A program made the translations under genes and the position numbers. The notes below the pieces were generated by a model. That model had not been told where the DNA came from and made no database searches. It saw only the letters and a program-made list of their open reading frames with translations. Below are positions 34,576-46,296 of a stretch of DNA of 64,000 nucleotides, piece by piece. The DNA comes from Helicostylum pulchrum (lineage: Eukaryota; Mucoromycota; Mucoromycetes; Mucorales; Mucoraceae), in the NCBI GenBank assembly GCA_025677825.1, contig JAIXMO010000055.1, positions 1-64,000 of the forward strand. The letters are read 5' to 3'. Every line of letters begins with the position of its first letter. Position 1 is the first letter of the stretch.

Positions 34576-35069
34576 TGGTAATACCGTGCAGATATATGGG
34601 CTCCTTTTATAAAGGTAGGTGAAAAAGTAATACACACACGCTGTCTCTTTTGAGACGTGTAAATGGAACTCGTACCCAAAATCTAAAAAAAAATAACTGT
34701 GCGCAGGAATAGGAAAATGTCACCTTATTTACTGAAAAAAGTTGGTTATATTCAAGAAAAGTTTACTAGATTTCCTTCTATTTTGAAAACAAACTGCCAT
34801 ACCATTATAAAGGGTATTATGATCGATATTCAGTTTCTTTTTGATTTGTCAAAAAAAAAAAAAGCTTGCCATCTTGTCTTCTACGGCACTAAATCCAATT
34901 GAATAGTACGGGTATCCATTAAATTGATTTAGTAAACAAACCCCTTTTTGGCATAATAAAAAAAAGATAAATTTTTGCGTACAAATTCAATTTGTAGTTT
35001 AAAAGGATATGAAGTTCCTGGGAGAATAAGATAGGGTAAAAGAGATTATTTGAAAGAAACTTAAAAAAA

Positions 35070-35449
35070 CAGAACTTCCTTTGACCCCCCCCCCCCCCAA
35101 TATCTGAGAGAAGTTATATTCTCGTGACTAAATAAAATATAAAACCTTGGTTACCATAATACTACATGTAAAAGAAAACAGTAAATAAAGATTTGCAGCT
35201 CTACTTTTTTATTATAGTGTTAATCAATAGATAATGTAGTAAACTGTAAAAATAATACAATAAGATAACAGTAAGAAAAGCGAGCATAGGTTCCTGTTTT
35301 AAAGGTAGAAAGACCTAAGAAATAAAAAAAAATAAAAGGTTCAAATAAAAGGTACAACGGAAAGATCCAAGTGAATTCAGGTACAAAATAAAAAAAATAT
35401 TAGATAAACTAAAAGAGCTTAATTTAAAGGTAGTATACAGTTTCACAAA
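35070..35449 (+). repeat. Dispersed repeat family B, long copy 1
   Basis: Matches the reverse complement of 58424-58790 nearly end to end, by eye over 80% identical. Shared blocks include CTCCTTTGACC-like start, GTTATATTCT, GTGACTAAATAAA, CTACATGTAAAAGAAAACAG, GCAGCTCTACTT, AATCAATAGATAA, CGAGCATAGG, GGAAAGATCCAAG and AACTAAAAGAGCTTAATTTA. No coding potential and no obvious terminal inverted repeats. Confidence 0.85.
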
Positions 35450-35466
35450 ACTACTAAATAGAGCCG

Positions 35467-35615
35467 AAAAATATGGAAATAACTATCAAAAAAATACTAT
35501 GTTTGGTGATAAGATAATTTTGTTGTTGCACTCTACAATGGAATAGGCACTGAATATATAATTATCTCATCACTGAGCATAGTATATTTTTTTTTGATAG
35601 TTATTTCCATATTTT
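35467..35615. repeat. Long imperfect inverted repeat (149 nt, MITE-like hairpin)
   Basis: Left arm 35467-35519 begins AAAATATGGAAATAACTATC; right arm 35560-35615 is its reverse complement ending GATAGTTATTTCCATATTTT. Pairing continues inward through CTATG(T/C)TT(G)GGTGAT-like sequence to AAGATAATT against its partner AATTATCTC, giving arms of about 53-56 nt with few mismatches and a loop of about 40 nt. It lies just after repeat family B. It could be a miniature inverted-repeat element or give a foldback RNA. Confidence 0.8.
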
Positions 35616-36165
35616 CTACTGCCTCTTATACGAAGGTAGAATAAGGTACTGCTCGTCCTGTCACTAGATATAATTGTCTTGGGCTTAACATGGGCTGGTA
35701 ATAGCTGACTATTAGGTCTCTGTAACAGAGAGCATGTCGAATCGAACCAATAGAAATCCACAAATTGTCAACTTCTGCACTGTTATTTCTGAAGTGGGTA
35801 CAAGCGGATTTTTAATGGTAAAGTCTTACTTTTTTTAAGCCACTTGTCATGATCACACAATGTAATTAAAAAAAAAGTATAAATAGAGTTAGCAATCATC
35901 TGTAACTGCCAATTTTTTTGTTTGTGCCTCTACCAAAAGAAAAAGATACTGGAGAAATACAAATAACCCTTGTTTTGAAAGTACCTGCACCCTTTTTAAA
36001 CTTTTTTCAGTACTGGCTCTTAAAAAAAAAAAAAAAAACGGTGTAACTGTTCCCTATTTCTAATTTAGTGGATTATTTTCTGCTAAAAATAAAGTTGCGC
36101 CACACAATTACTTTTTTCTTTTCTTCTGTTTTCTCTTTTTTTTTCTTTATTATCTTGATCGAAAT

Positions 36166-39100
36166 ATGAGTGTATATGTACCTTGGGATGATCAAAAGAA
36201 ACAAGATGCTTCTTTTACGATCAAATCAATGGGTATTCAACTCGGTATCAATGTAGGAACAGCTGTTGTGGTCATGATTGGATTCAGTTTATTAAGACCA
36301 GTATGTATAAAAGTAGATTGCCGTCATTATATCCTAATATGATATGTACATAGAGAAATAGTTTAGTTTATGCTCCAAAGTCTAAATTCTCGACAGAACA
36401 GTACGTATGTTTTTTTTTTATTTCTGTATATTCGTGATTGATTTGACCTCTCTACTGTCGTATTATTAGAAATCGACCTCCAACTATAGAGTCTACGGGC
36501 TGGCTATCTTGGATAAAACCAGTGTTTAAAGTAAAAGACGAAACGTTAATTCAACAAATTGGATGTGATGCAGTACTTTATATTCGATTTGTTCGATTAT
36601 TAAGAAAGCTTTTACTTTGTATGAGTATTGTTGGAATCGGTGCCTTAATTCCTATTTATATCTTAGCCACAAAGGCCACAGGGTAAATAACAAGATGCAA
36701 TGTTACCCGAGTATCTGTTAATAAACTCTCTTCTTCTTTTAGTGATTGGCCTCCTGCATCAGGAAGCATAGAGATCTTATCGATTGCAGGTATCAACAGT
36801 CAAGATGGTAAACTAGTAGCAGACCCCAATACGTTATGGTACTGGGCACCCTTTTCAGCAACGTGGTTATTCTCTATCATTATTGCATACTTTATGTACC
36901 GCGCTTCTTGTGACTATATTGACATGAGACAATATTATTTCCGTTTACCCAGCAATGAAGCTACCATGAAGTCCTTAATGTTGAGTCATATTCCAAAAGA
37001 CAAACAAACCGATGCCGGTTTAAAGAAATGGATCGAATCAACTCGAGCCATTCAATACCCAATTAAAGATAGTATGATGGGTCATCATAGTTCTAAATTA
37101 GCAGAGTTATTCGAAAGTCATGAAATAGCTGTACACCAGTTGGAAACTTCTTTAGCTTCTTATTTAAGTGATGGAAAAAAGAAGGCTAAAAAAAGACCCA
37201 CTGTACGCGTCGATGGCGCCTTCTTTGGATTGTTTGGGGGTAAAAAAGTAGATGCAATCGAGTATTACACAAAACAAGTTAGTGACCTCGATGGACAAAT
37301 CAAGAAGTTGAGAAAAAATCAAAGTAACACAGCTCCGTATGGTTGGATATCCTTCGATAAAATTGAATATGCTCATGCTACCGAAAGAGCATTAGAAAAG
37401 TGGTTAAAAAAGACAAAGAATGAAGACGTCTTTCAAGTGAAACTTTCACCTACACCTAAAAACTTGATTTGGAATAATTTACCTTTGGATGATAAAACTA
37501 GAAAGACAAAGAGATGGGTTGGACGTATTGGATATTGGGTATTTGTTTTCGTATGGATGATTCCTATGACTGCATTATCTGCTACTTCTAACGTAATCAA
37601 CTTGATTCGATTAATACCCAACTCTGCTTTATTCATTGAAAACCATCAAGTCTTGATGGCCTTTATTCAAGCTTATTTCACACCTATTGTCATGGCCATC
37701 TTCTTTTATTTCTTGCCTAGTTTATTTCGATTTTTATCGCAGCAACAAGGTTATTGGACACAAACCACATTGGATCGTAAAGTATTGACTAAACTCTATG
37801 TGTTTTTCATTATCAACAATTTACTGGTATTCACATTAACTTCTATGCTTATTGGTATCTACGGTCAAATCCGTGCTTTAATTGAATCTGGCTCATTACC
37901 AGAAAATGAAAGTATCTCAGGTTATGTTATGCAAATCGCTAGAAATATTTCTGAAGTATCTACGTTCTGGATCAATTTTGTTTGTTTGAAATCGTTGGGT
38001 TTAACTATGGATCTTGCCATGTTGGTACCTCTTATAACCATCACCATCAAAAAATTCATTACTCGTCCCAGTCCTAGAGAATTAAGAGAATTAGCAAAGC
38101 CTCCGGAATTCAATTTCCCCCAAAACTACAACTTGTTATTGTTCTTCTTTACCATCGCCTTAGTATACTCTGCCATGTCTCCTTTAATTTTACCTTTTGC
38201 ATTGGTTTATTTCACTGTAGCCGGTATGGTCTACAAGTATATGTTGATGTATGTCTATGTTACCAAGATTGAAAGTGGCGGTAAGATTTGGCCCGTTTTA
38301 TTCCAAACCATCATGACTTCAGTCATCTTCTTTCAAGTGACCATGATTATTATCTTGGTGTTAAAAGGTGGTAACTTGCAAGCTTATATTTTAATTCCTT
38401 TGCCTTTCTTGACATTGGCTTTCCAATACCTCTATTACCGTCGTATGCATGTCTTGGGTTCTTACTTGATCGGTACAGATTCTAATTTACCTAGTAGTTA
38501 TATCGATGAATCATTTATGGGTGATAAGAAGAAGAAGGAGAGTGCCAAGAGTTCATTAAGACACCAATTCCAAGAACCTGCTTATCATGAAAAGCTTTCT
38601 ACCCCTACAGTCCATGAAGATGTCAAACATTTATTACCTAAAGTCTATAACAACCCTGAACGACCTTCACAGGCACCACCAGCACAAAAGCAACACAATT
38701 ATAAGATGAATGAAACCTTTGAAATGGCACATAGTTTCGGTAAGAGTGTTGTACACGATATGGATCTAGATAAACAAAATGGGTTCAACAACAAACATCA
38801 ACTTTACGATGCAGGATGTCCTATTTCGTTTGAAACAGTAACAGAGGATCAAATTCTAGAAGGTGACATCGATAGTAGTAGTGACGAAGAAGAAATAGCG
38901 CAGGTTTATAACAATACTAAACTGTCTAAAATCAATACCTCTTCTTCTTCCAATTATGCACCTTCATCTTATCATACCAATTCAGATACCGTGCCTTTAC
39001 TTCATCAACAACAACAACGATCACCTCCTCCACCACCTCCCTTACCTACACACAATAACTTTTTAACAGCACCTCAGTTACGTGGACCTTTAGCTAACGA

Positions 39101-39725
39101 TCGTAACATTACTTCCGAGTATATTGAAATGTATTCTTCGTTTACACCTAACGCTAGTGCCGTCAACGTAACTGGAAGGAACGATTTAAGATTGGAATCG
39201 TTAGAAGAATTTGGAACCAGTCTTACAGAGACACATGAAGATTTAGTGGTATTATCAGATTATGATTATAAACGACACACGATGCCATATGTAGGTACAG
39301 GTCAAGATGAAGAAGATGTTACAACAAGACATCAATCGCTTCCGAACATGTATCAACCTTTCTTATCGACAGTTGAGTACCTTTCAGAGGAGGAGGATGA
39401 TGAGGATTTCGATCATGCAGTGACTACAAAAGCAGTCGAGTTAAAGCGTCAAATATCTGCTCCTGTATTCCATCGTCGAGATCAACAAGTGGATTTAAAA
39501 CGAAATAAAACCATGCCATCTAATAAACAACCTGCAATCAATCCCTTTATCCTTGAAGGAGAAGAAGAATTGGTGCATAGTCCTGAAGATGAAAAAGTAC
39601 TTGTAGAAGACGAAAAAGCACTTGTTGAAGAAGAGGAAGAAGAAGAACGTACAAATTATAACCGTATTGTAACGGAAGAATCGTTTCTGGATTATAAACG
39701 ATTTACAACCCACAAAAAGCTTTAA
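36166..39725 (+). CDS. CSC1: CSC1/OSCA/TMEM63-family osmosensitive cation channel
   Basis: Four exons (36166-36300, 36354-36400, 36470-36682, 36743-39725) give 1125 aa. Members are mechanically or osmotically gated Ca2+-permeable channels of the plasma membrane or ER. An N-terminal membrane segment (QLGINVGTAVVVMIGFSLL), two more (LLLCMSIVGIGALIPIYIL; the segment around FSATWLFSIIIAYF), then a cytosolic RRM-like region, and a large block of 7-8 membrane segments (for example PIVMAIFFYFLPSLFRFL, YNLLLFFFTIALVYSAMS) are as expected. ILPFALVYFTVAGMVYKYM is the conserved pore-region text. The last ~400 residues are a long hydrophilic acidic tail with phospho-site-rich Ser, Pro and Glu stretches, longer than in yeast. 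Stop is 43 bp from the stop of the convergent SYP1-like gene. Confidence 0.94.
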
Positions 39726-39768
39726 TAATTAAAATTGTATTATATATTAAAATAAAAATAAAAATTCT

Positions 39769-42518
39769 CTAAACAATTAAAATATTTTCGGATTGAACAG
39801 TGGTTTCTAAAGTCTGTCGAAGTGGTTGATTATCAACAAGATCAATTGTAAATCCTGTCACTAACGCACCTTTCACAAGGTAGTTAAAGTGGATAGGTTC
39901 CTCTGTACCCACATGATTTTCTTCCAGTAAGAATTTAGCTAATAGTCTAGGATTTCCTTCTTGCAGTTTATACTGATTCAATAAATCCTCCAGTTGCCAT
40001 GTTAAACACTTGGTTTCCGTCTGCCACATACCTTGCGGTGTACTTTGCACGCTATTTACTTTATCGTAAAACACATTTACCGATCCCTTCACATCTTTGA
40101 TCAAAGGATGTTTATTGTGTTTAATCATCAAGTAACTGATACCCTCAACACATTTCCAAGACGGTAATAACCTAATCGGTAACGCGATACGACCATCACC
40201 ATTTAAACTGACTCTGTAAGTAAAACACAAGACTGCTTGACCTTGAGGCAACTGGTTGGTTTCAAGTGTATAGTGTTGATCTGTACTCGTGATATATTGC
40301 GGGTTAGGAGTTAATTGTTGAATACCTTGTATTTGAAACGGATTGATTTGAATAGGTGTATTGGTGTGTCCGGTATAGGTAATAAATACTTGACCGTCAA
40401 CAACAAGTTGATGGTTTTGGTCTGTCATACTGGTCTTTTCGTGGATCACAAAATGAAGATCGGGTTGTTGGTCTTCCATAATTGGTTGCAGTTGCCAGTT
40501 AGCAGCAGTAACTTCGCTGGTAGGTGTATTTACTTGTTGTGGAGAAGAGCTGAAGGGCGTGGTATTGCTTAATGAAGGTGAGGTGGATTGTTGGCTTTGT
40601 AAAAACGGGTTGGACGTGCTGGATCTTAATGAAGAAAGTGAGGTAACAGAGTTGGCCCTGTGGCCGTCGTTGTACACGCTATTTAATGAAGAGTCTGTTT
40701 GAGATCGAATGATGGAGCTCCTGTAGAATATTGAGTATATTTTTATATATATATAAATATATATATGTATAGTCTACTTACTCTCTACGGCCTCTGGGTC
40801 TTCTTGTGATAGTTGGTGTACGCTAGATAATAAAAAATTAATACATGATTTGTTCTTGTTTACCTACTACTTTGTTGATATGTACCTCACGAAGCATACT
40901 GGCCATCTTATTAAACGTATCATTTGCTTCAGTCGTTTCCACAGGTACGATATCGTCTTTTATACTGATTTGTAATTTCTGATTCAACTTGAGACTATAC
41001 ACAAACACATATAAATATAAATTATGATTTTAAAATGTATTCTTTTTTCTTTTTACCTTTGGAAATCAGAGTCCAAGTCTTCAGATGTATTACGAGAGGG
41101 TAAGTTAGAAGCAATGGCAGGTAATTGACCTGTTGTAGTTGGTATAGAGTAACCTTCTGCATCAACCAAAGGAATCTAATTAACCCCTGAAAAAAATAAG
41201 TTTTACTGCTATTAATTTTTTCGTTTTTTTTTTTTACACTTACACCTTGTTGTATACTTGGTAACGATGAATCGTTTGAAGAAGTGACAGATGGTGGTTT
41301 AGCTGTTACAGGAATAGTTGTGTCTATTGATTCCGAGACACTATGAAGTGAATGTTGATCGCTGCTGTAAGAGTGATCCTTCTTCTTTTTCATAAAAACT
41401 GCTTTAACTATTTAAAAAGGTTAAAAAAAAGCGGGGAACAGAAAAATATAAAGTTTTTACATTTATTTGAAGTTGTGGAACGTTGAGAATCATGCGAATT
41501 TGATCTTGGACGTAAAAGTACCAAACCTTTACTTCTTTGTGTACAAAAGTCACGAATATCGTGTTGAATATCAAACGTGTTTGCTGCAGATAAGATCTTT
41601 TTTGTTAATTCAACTCGTTTCGTTAATTGTTGTGATTGGATTTGCTCGAATTTTGTAACGGATTCTTTTATTCTGCTTAATCGAGATTCATCCATCTTTT
41701 GAGCTAAAGCCAAGTACTCTATACCTTGTGTCTCCCATGTGGGTTTATTTGACCTTTTAAAAATCGAACCTTTTACTGAAGATAATCTATTCTAAAGGAA
41801 GTGTGAGTTAAAAAGAGTAGAATACTTGTATATATATTACCTTGTTCTCAATGGAATGAATGATAGGCTCCATCTTTTTTTTTTTTTTTTTTTTTTTATA
41901 TATGTATATAATTAGTTAAATGCCCGGGCTAATTAAATATGTATGGTGGTACCTGTTCCAATGTTTGATAATCTTGAGAAGCAGGCGATCTTAGAGGTAT
42001 TTCAATTTCCTGCGAAACCCTGTATGCTAATTCCGAATGATAATTTGCAACTTGATTAAATTCCTTTAGTAATAATTCCCAAATAGGAGCGAAATGACTA
42101 AGGGTATGAATAGGTTAGATAAAAAACATACATGAAGACTATATCTCTTACCCTAGTACGCTCGAGTCCATTATATATAATCTTTTTGAAGCTTTTGCTA
42201 AACTCTTTGCATAATTTTCTTCAATTTCAGCTCTACCATAAAAAAAGTTTACATATATGTAACGTGTCTTGTGTATGATTTAATATACCTTTCTTTAAAA
42301 TACTCGGCAAGTTCTTTATCAAGTGTCACTGAGCCCTTGAGTCTTTCTTGTACAATAGTAATACCTTCTTTAGGCTTTTTAGTCTACATGTGTGTATCCA
42401 GTTTTAAAATAAAAAATAAGCTTTTTTTTTGTGCTGCAGTAAGGGTTTTTTTTATATAAATATAGAGCGTTGTCTAGTTTACCAAGAAAGCTTCCACATA
42501 ATCTCCAGTTTGTGACAT
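39769..42518 (-). CDS. SYP1: Syp1/FCHo-type endocytic adaptor (F-BAR plus mu-homology domain)
   Basis: Eleven exons (42518-42483, 42383-42289, 42232-42152, 42097-41953, 41873-41841, 41791-41461, 41407-41244, 41175-41057, 40994-40886, 40822-40782, 40720-39769) give 701 aa. Syp1/FCHo proteins (muniscins) are early endocytic adaptors that bind curved membrane and cargo. The N-terminal F-BAR covers about 1-260 (YVEAFLTKKPKEGITIVQER, ELAEYFKERAEIEENYAKSL, WETQGIEYLALAQKMDESRL). A disordered Ser/Thr/Pro linker follows. The C-terminal mu-homology domain is at about 440-701 (VVDGQVFITYTGHT, AVLCFTYRVSLNGDGRIALP, LLPSWKCVEGISYLMIKH, CLTWQLEDLL, LLAKFLLEE, IHFNYLVKGALVTGFTIDLV). All eleven exons join in frame. 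Confidence 0.9.
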
Positions 42519-42946
42519 TGTGCTTTTTTTTAAATAAAGAAACGAGGAAAGAAGGAAGAATAATTAAAAAAGGAAAAAAAAAAGGATACTAAAGTCTGAA
42601 ATAAACGTCACGCACGGGCCTTTAAGTTTTTTTTTTTTTCATTCTTTTTTTGGTGTAGAAGTTGTCTCGAGTTCCGACACGCTGTGCAAGTTTTTGCTTC
42701 GAGGCAGGGTGCAGTTTACATGTTTATTTACATACACACGTAGAACGTTTAATTGGAATGAGTGCGCAAATAATAAAATAAAAACTTTTTTTTTTGAATT
42801 TACTTTTTAAAAGCCAGTCAACAATAGAAAAAAAAGGAAAAAGAATAAAAAGGTCTTTTTTTTTTGCTGTCGCGTGTTAAGGATGATGTGAGGTGGGGAT
42901 ATTTACTACCACTATTATTACTATATACTTTTTTTTTGTTTTTTCT
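42519..42946. promoter_or_regulatory. Intergenic upstream of SYP1-like gene
   Basis: 428 bp between the start of the endocytic adaptor gene and the stop of the CHZ-type gene, both leftward. Poly-A/T tracts and one moderately GC-richer stretch near 42660-42720. No site named. Confidence 0.45.
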
Positions 42947-43591
42947 TTACTCTTCGCCTTCAGGATCAGCACCAAATTGTTTATAATCAATCTTTTTTCC
43001 ACGTGTTCTTCTGCCTCCTGGAATAATCAATTTTGTGTCCAAAACTTGCAATTCATCCTCTGAAAAAAAAAAAGAAGAAAACTAATTAGAAACAAGTGTA
43101 AATGTGTTGACATAACAATTATTAATTTACCAGAGATACCGTCTTTTCCTTCATCAGAACCTTCATCATCACTACCTTGAGTTTTCTTTACTATCTTGGA
43201 TTTAGGCTTTCCAGATTTCTTTTGTTTCACAACAGGTTCATCATCATCGGATAAATCTAAAATAACTGATAAGCAACCAAGATACTTAAGAAAAAAAAAT
43301 GTGTGTATTCATACCACTTTCTACTTCTTCTACTTCTTCTTCGTCGTCTTCTTCTTCTTCCTCATCGTTGTCTTCGTCATCACTATCTTTTACAGATACG
43401 TACTTTTTGGGTTTTACATTACTAGCAACAGATATAAGGATCTCTCTTTTTTTTTTTTTTTTTGTGAGTATCGAAACTTACCGCTTTGTTTTTTTACTAG
43501 ACGACTTTTCGTCATCACTACTGGTAGGATCTTGAGTAGCTTGTTTACGTTTACCAGCCAAAGCCATAAGTTTAGAATGACGATCAGACAT
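42947..43591 (-). CDS. CHZ1: CHZ-motif histone chaperone-like protein
   Basis: Four exons (43591-43482, 43421-43315, 43256-43131, 43059-42947) give 151 aa. Chz1 is a chaperone for H2A.Z-H2B dimers that hands them to the SWR1 complex. The protein is highly acidic with Asp/Glu/Ser runs (SDDEDNDEEEEEDDEEE, SDDEGSDEGKDG) and short lysine patches. Near the C-terminus lies EDELQVLDTKLIIPGGRRTR followed by GKKIDYKQFG, which matches the conserved CHZ motif (acidic stretch, hydrophobic pair, GGRRTRGK, IDY). The N-terminus MSDRHSKLMALAGKRK is not part of that motif. The size fits Chz1 of yeast. Low complexity makes the rest uninformative. Confidence 0.7.
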
Positions 43592-43755
43592 ATTATATTT
43601 ATTTTTTTGTGTCTAAAAAAAAGAAAAAAGAAGAAAAAAAAAAATGGAGGGGATTATAAAAGCGCGTTTTCGCAGTCAAAAAGTGTAAGATAAAGATACG
43701 CGCAGATTTTAGACCTCTAAACAATTCCAATTTACATCACGTGAACCTATACAAA

Positions 43756-45025
43756 AATGGATTTTAATCCCCAAAAAATACAAGACTTGTTCAAAGCTGA
43801 TTAAAAAAGTTGATCACTCTGGTACTGACCCAACGGTTATCCCACTATGGCAAAAGCTTCAAGAAGACAACAAGAAGTCGAGGGTGTTTCCAGGTTTTGA
43901 AATGATCTAGGTTATCCAGTAGAACCTAGCACGGTCGCTCATGAAATTGCAATGTTGTATAAACCCAATGCTACCCGTGCGATCCCTGTGAAAGCTCGGA
44001 ACAAAAACCCATACAATGTTTTTTGTTACCTTGAGAAATTGAAGAATGACATGGTTATAAAATGTAAGTATGAATGATACCATTGGTATACATTTAAATG
44101 AGTATGCACTTACTTTATGTACATATAGGCCTTCAAGATGTTCCTGAAGGTTCCTTGACTTCTTCTGAACTATTGAAGAGGTATGGGGAATTGACGGAGG
44201 ATGGGAAAGTAGAGATCTTCAGGATGACCTCGGTCATGCAAGAAGAGTATGGAAATTCTACTTTGAATCCCAAGGCAAGTCATGTGTCCATTTTGAAGGC
44301 GTTAATTCGTGATAAGAGACATATATGACTTGTACGGCGTCGAAATCTGTGGTTTGGCCAAGTACATCAAATCCGACGATACGCCATCGTACTTGAAACT
44401 CTCGGTTGGTGGTAAGTCCCTACTATAAGTTTTATTTTCTATTTATTAACTGTAAACAGAAAACTTCACCAATGTCAATTTGGAACCTCTGAAGGTGGAA
44501 GTAGATCGTGTTTTCGGGAAATGTAAGTTTACAGGACATACTCAGAATATATTATTGATATTCCCTTTGATTATAATTAGTGGAAAAGCAAAAGCAAAAA
44601 AGTAAGTGATTATTTCTCTAAATGATATAACAGTTAACCATTATTTCTAGAGTCCGTTCCAGAATACGTTCTGAAGAACAATGTCAAGGCCATGGCTGTG
44701 AAGGAATCCGCGCGGATTCTTATGAGTATGCTGTTCAGAGCGATGATAGATTAATTTACTTAATATTTTTATCGTAGATGCTCAATGTGGAACTATATTC
44801 CAAAGGATGCCCTGGAAAGGCATGATCAAGGCTGAAGTTTATGCACAAACTTCACCTGGTGATGAGTTGCTCCTTTCCAAGTACATTATTGTTGAAAATT
44901 GGCCTCTCCAAACGTGTGAAGCAAGGGAGGTCGTAAAACCTATCTCGCTTGCAGCGTTTGAGGGACTTTTAAGTCAAACTGACTGTCCTATAAAATTCAC
45001 GCCCATAATAAATTATTGTATTTAA
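43756..45025 (+). pseudogene. Decayed multi-exon gene with HMG-box-like section
   Basis: Coding-like text runs for 1.3 kb with recognisable donor/acceptor pairs (introns near 44066-44128, 44412-44460, 44522-44580, 44605-44650, 44725-44777) but is broken by at least three frame changes (near 43800, 43910 and 44325) and one degraded donor (GAGTATG near 44725). Pieces: MDFNPQKIQDLFK; TDPTVIPLWQKLQEDNKKSR; EPSTVAHEIAMLYKPNATRA; RNKNPYNVFCYLEKLKNDM; SELLKRYGELTEDGKVEIF; DLYGVEICGLAKYIKSDD; VPEYVLKNNVKAMAVKE; and an open final exon MIKAEVYAQTSPGDELLLSK to a TAA at 45025. The second and third exons look like a diverged HMG box. No family name can be given. Confidence 0.6.
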
Positions 45026-46000
45026 TTATAAATAAACCATCAAGTACGTCTTTAGATTTAAGACTTTCATTGAATCCTAAAAAAATACTTTAATAAAATT
45101 TGAGAAGACAATTTGGATAGTTGACTTATATTTCTACATTATTATAACAAGTTTAGAGTCGTTATTTTATATTGTTATAAGATAAAGATATTTTGTTTAA
45201 AAGACTTGGAGTTATTTATATGTTAGTTAGTTATGTTATGTCCTAACTATTGCCCACTTTTTTCAACCTCATTTGGCCATATGTTTGAAGTGGAGCTGGC
45301 AGTTTTGGTGCTTGTGTTGCTGGTGCTTGTGTTGATGCTGGTATTGGTATCACAGTTGCAGTAGTTGCAGTCGTAGTTGTTGTTAATATGATGAAAAAAA
45401 AATGGTAAGTGATTTTTTATTTTATTTTTGCTTCTAAACTGATTCTAACCCATTTAGAAATACCGCTATTTGTAGTTTTATTGGCTTTTGAAAGCAAAAA
45501 GGACAGAACGGTTGCTAAAGTGGGGAAGGGGTTTGACGAGCTGTTTATCTCCTTCTCCCCTGCCTCGTTTACGAGCGGTTCGTGCAGTTTAACCTGGGTA
45601 TAATGGCACACCAACAATGCGGATATCGTAGGGAGGTTGGATTGATAGTTCTCGTCTCGGTAGTCTTCAAGGAAAATAGTATCATTAAGTAGTTGTGTTG
45701 TTGTGGATACTTATCCGTTTGGCACCATTCTTTTTATATATATTTTTCACGTATATGTACAAATGTGATGAGACTTCAGCCAGTGTACCTCTTCGTGTTT
45801 AGTCTTGTGAAACTTTCACTTTGGAAAAAAAATTCCTTATTGTAACGGCCAAAGCGCTAATAACTTTTTTTTTAAATAATAATAACAATATTAAAAAAGA
45901 AGCGTATCTTGCTGCCTTGTGCTAGCGACGCTGCACTCGATTCTCTTCCCTATCAATATCGACAGCATTACAGTCGGGTGAGCGTGCAAATAGAGCGTGT

Positions 46001-46034
<34 letters not shown>

Positions 46035-46296
46035 GCTCCACAAAATGTTAATCTGGAGAAAAACGGAAAAAATAATAGTGATAAGCCTTTTTATATTGAG
46101 ATAATGCTCTTTCTTTAAATATTTGGCACATTTCATAATTTGATATGTTCCTGGGTCATTTTTTACTTATGAGCACATTTGAATTTATCAACCATCACTC
46201 GCACGCGAGCGGATGAAAGGCGGGATTGGAAAGAAACGATTGCTTTAAAGGTGACGATGAATTATTTTTTTCTCTTTTAGCTTTTTCTTTTTTAAC
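45026..46296. other. Gene-poor region holding the second copy of repeat A
   Basis: No intact gene. 45290-45400 is a low-complexity stretch (GTTGCTGGTGCTTGTGTTG and variants). The inverted repeat copy occupies 45545-45892, and an A29 run lies at 46004-46032. The last ~60 bp before 46297 are the T-rich leader of the TFB1 gene. Confidence 0.55.
45545..45892 (-). repeat. Dispersed repeat family A, copy 2 (inverted)
   Basis: Reverse complement of this stretch aligns with 12427-12800. The same order of blocks is present: poly-T/A with TTATTATTATT, GCTTTGGCC, TTACAATAAGGAA, CCAAAGTGAAAGTTTC, AGAGGTACACT, GCTGAAGTCTCATCAC, ATATACGTGAAAA, GGATAAGTATCCACAACAAC and AATCCAACCTCCCTACGATA. The region past GTTTACGAG diverges from copy 1, so this marks a true boundary or different insertion histories. 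Confidence 0.85.

Larger units (their letters stand above)
34405..36165. other. Gene-poor region of 1.8 kb built largely of repeats
   Basis: No gene supported. It contains two copies of repeat family B (34490-34575 and 35070-35449), a C14 run near 35084-35098 and a long imperfect hairpin at 35467-35615. The last 200 bp form the CSC1 promoter, with a CT-rich stretch before the start codon. Confidence 0.6.

Noticed and set aside
43196..43693. 165-codon plus-strand frame over the CHZ1-like gene
   Set aside because: It is the complement of acidic codon runs and introns; translation is Phe/Tyr/Ser low complexity.
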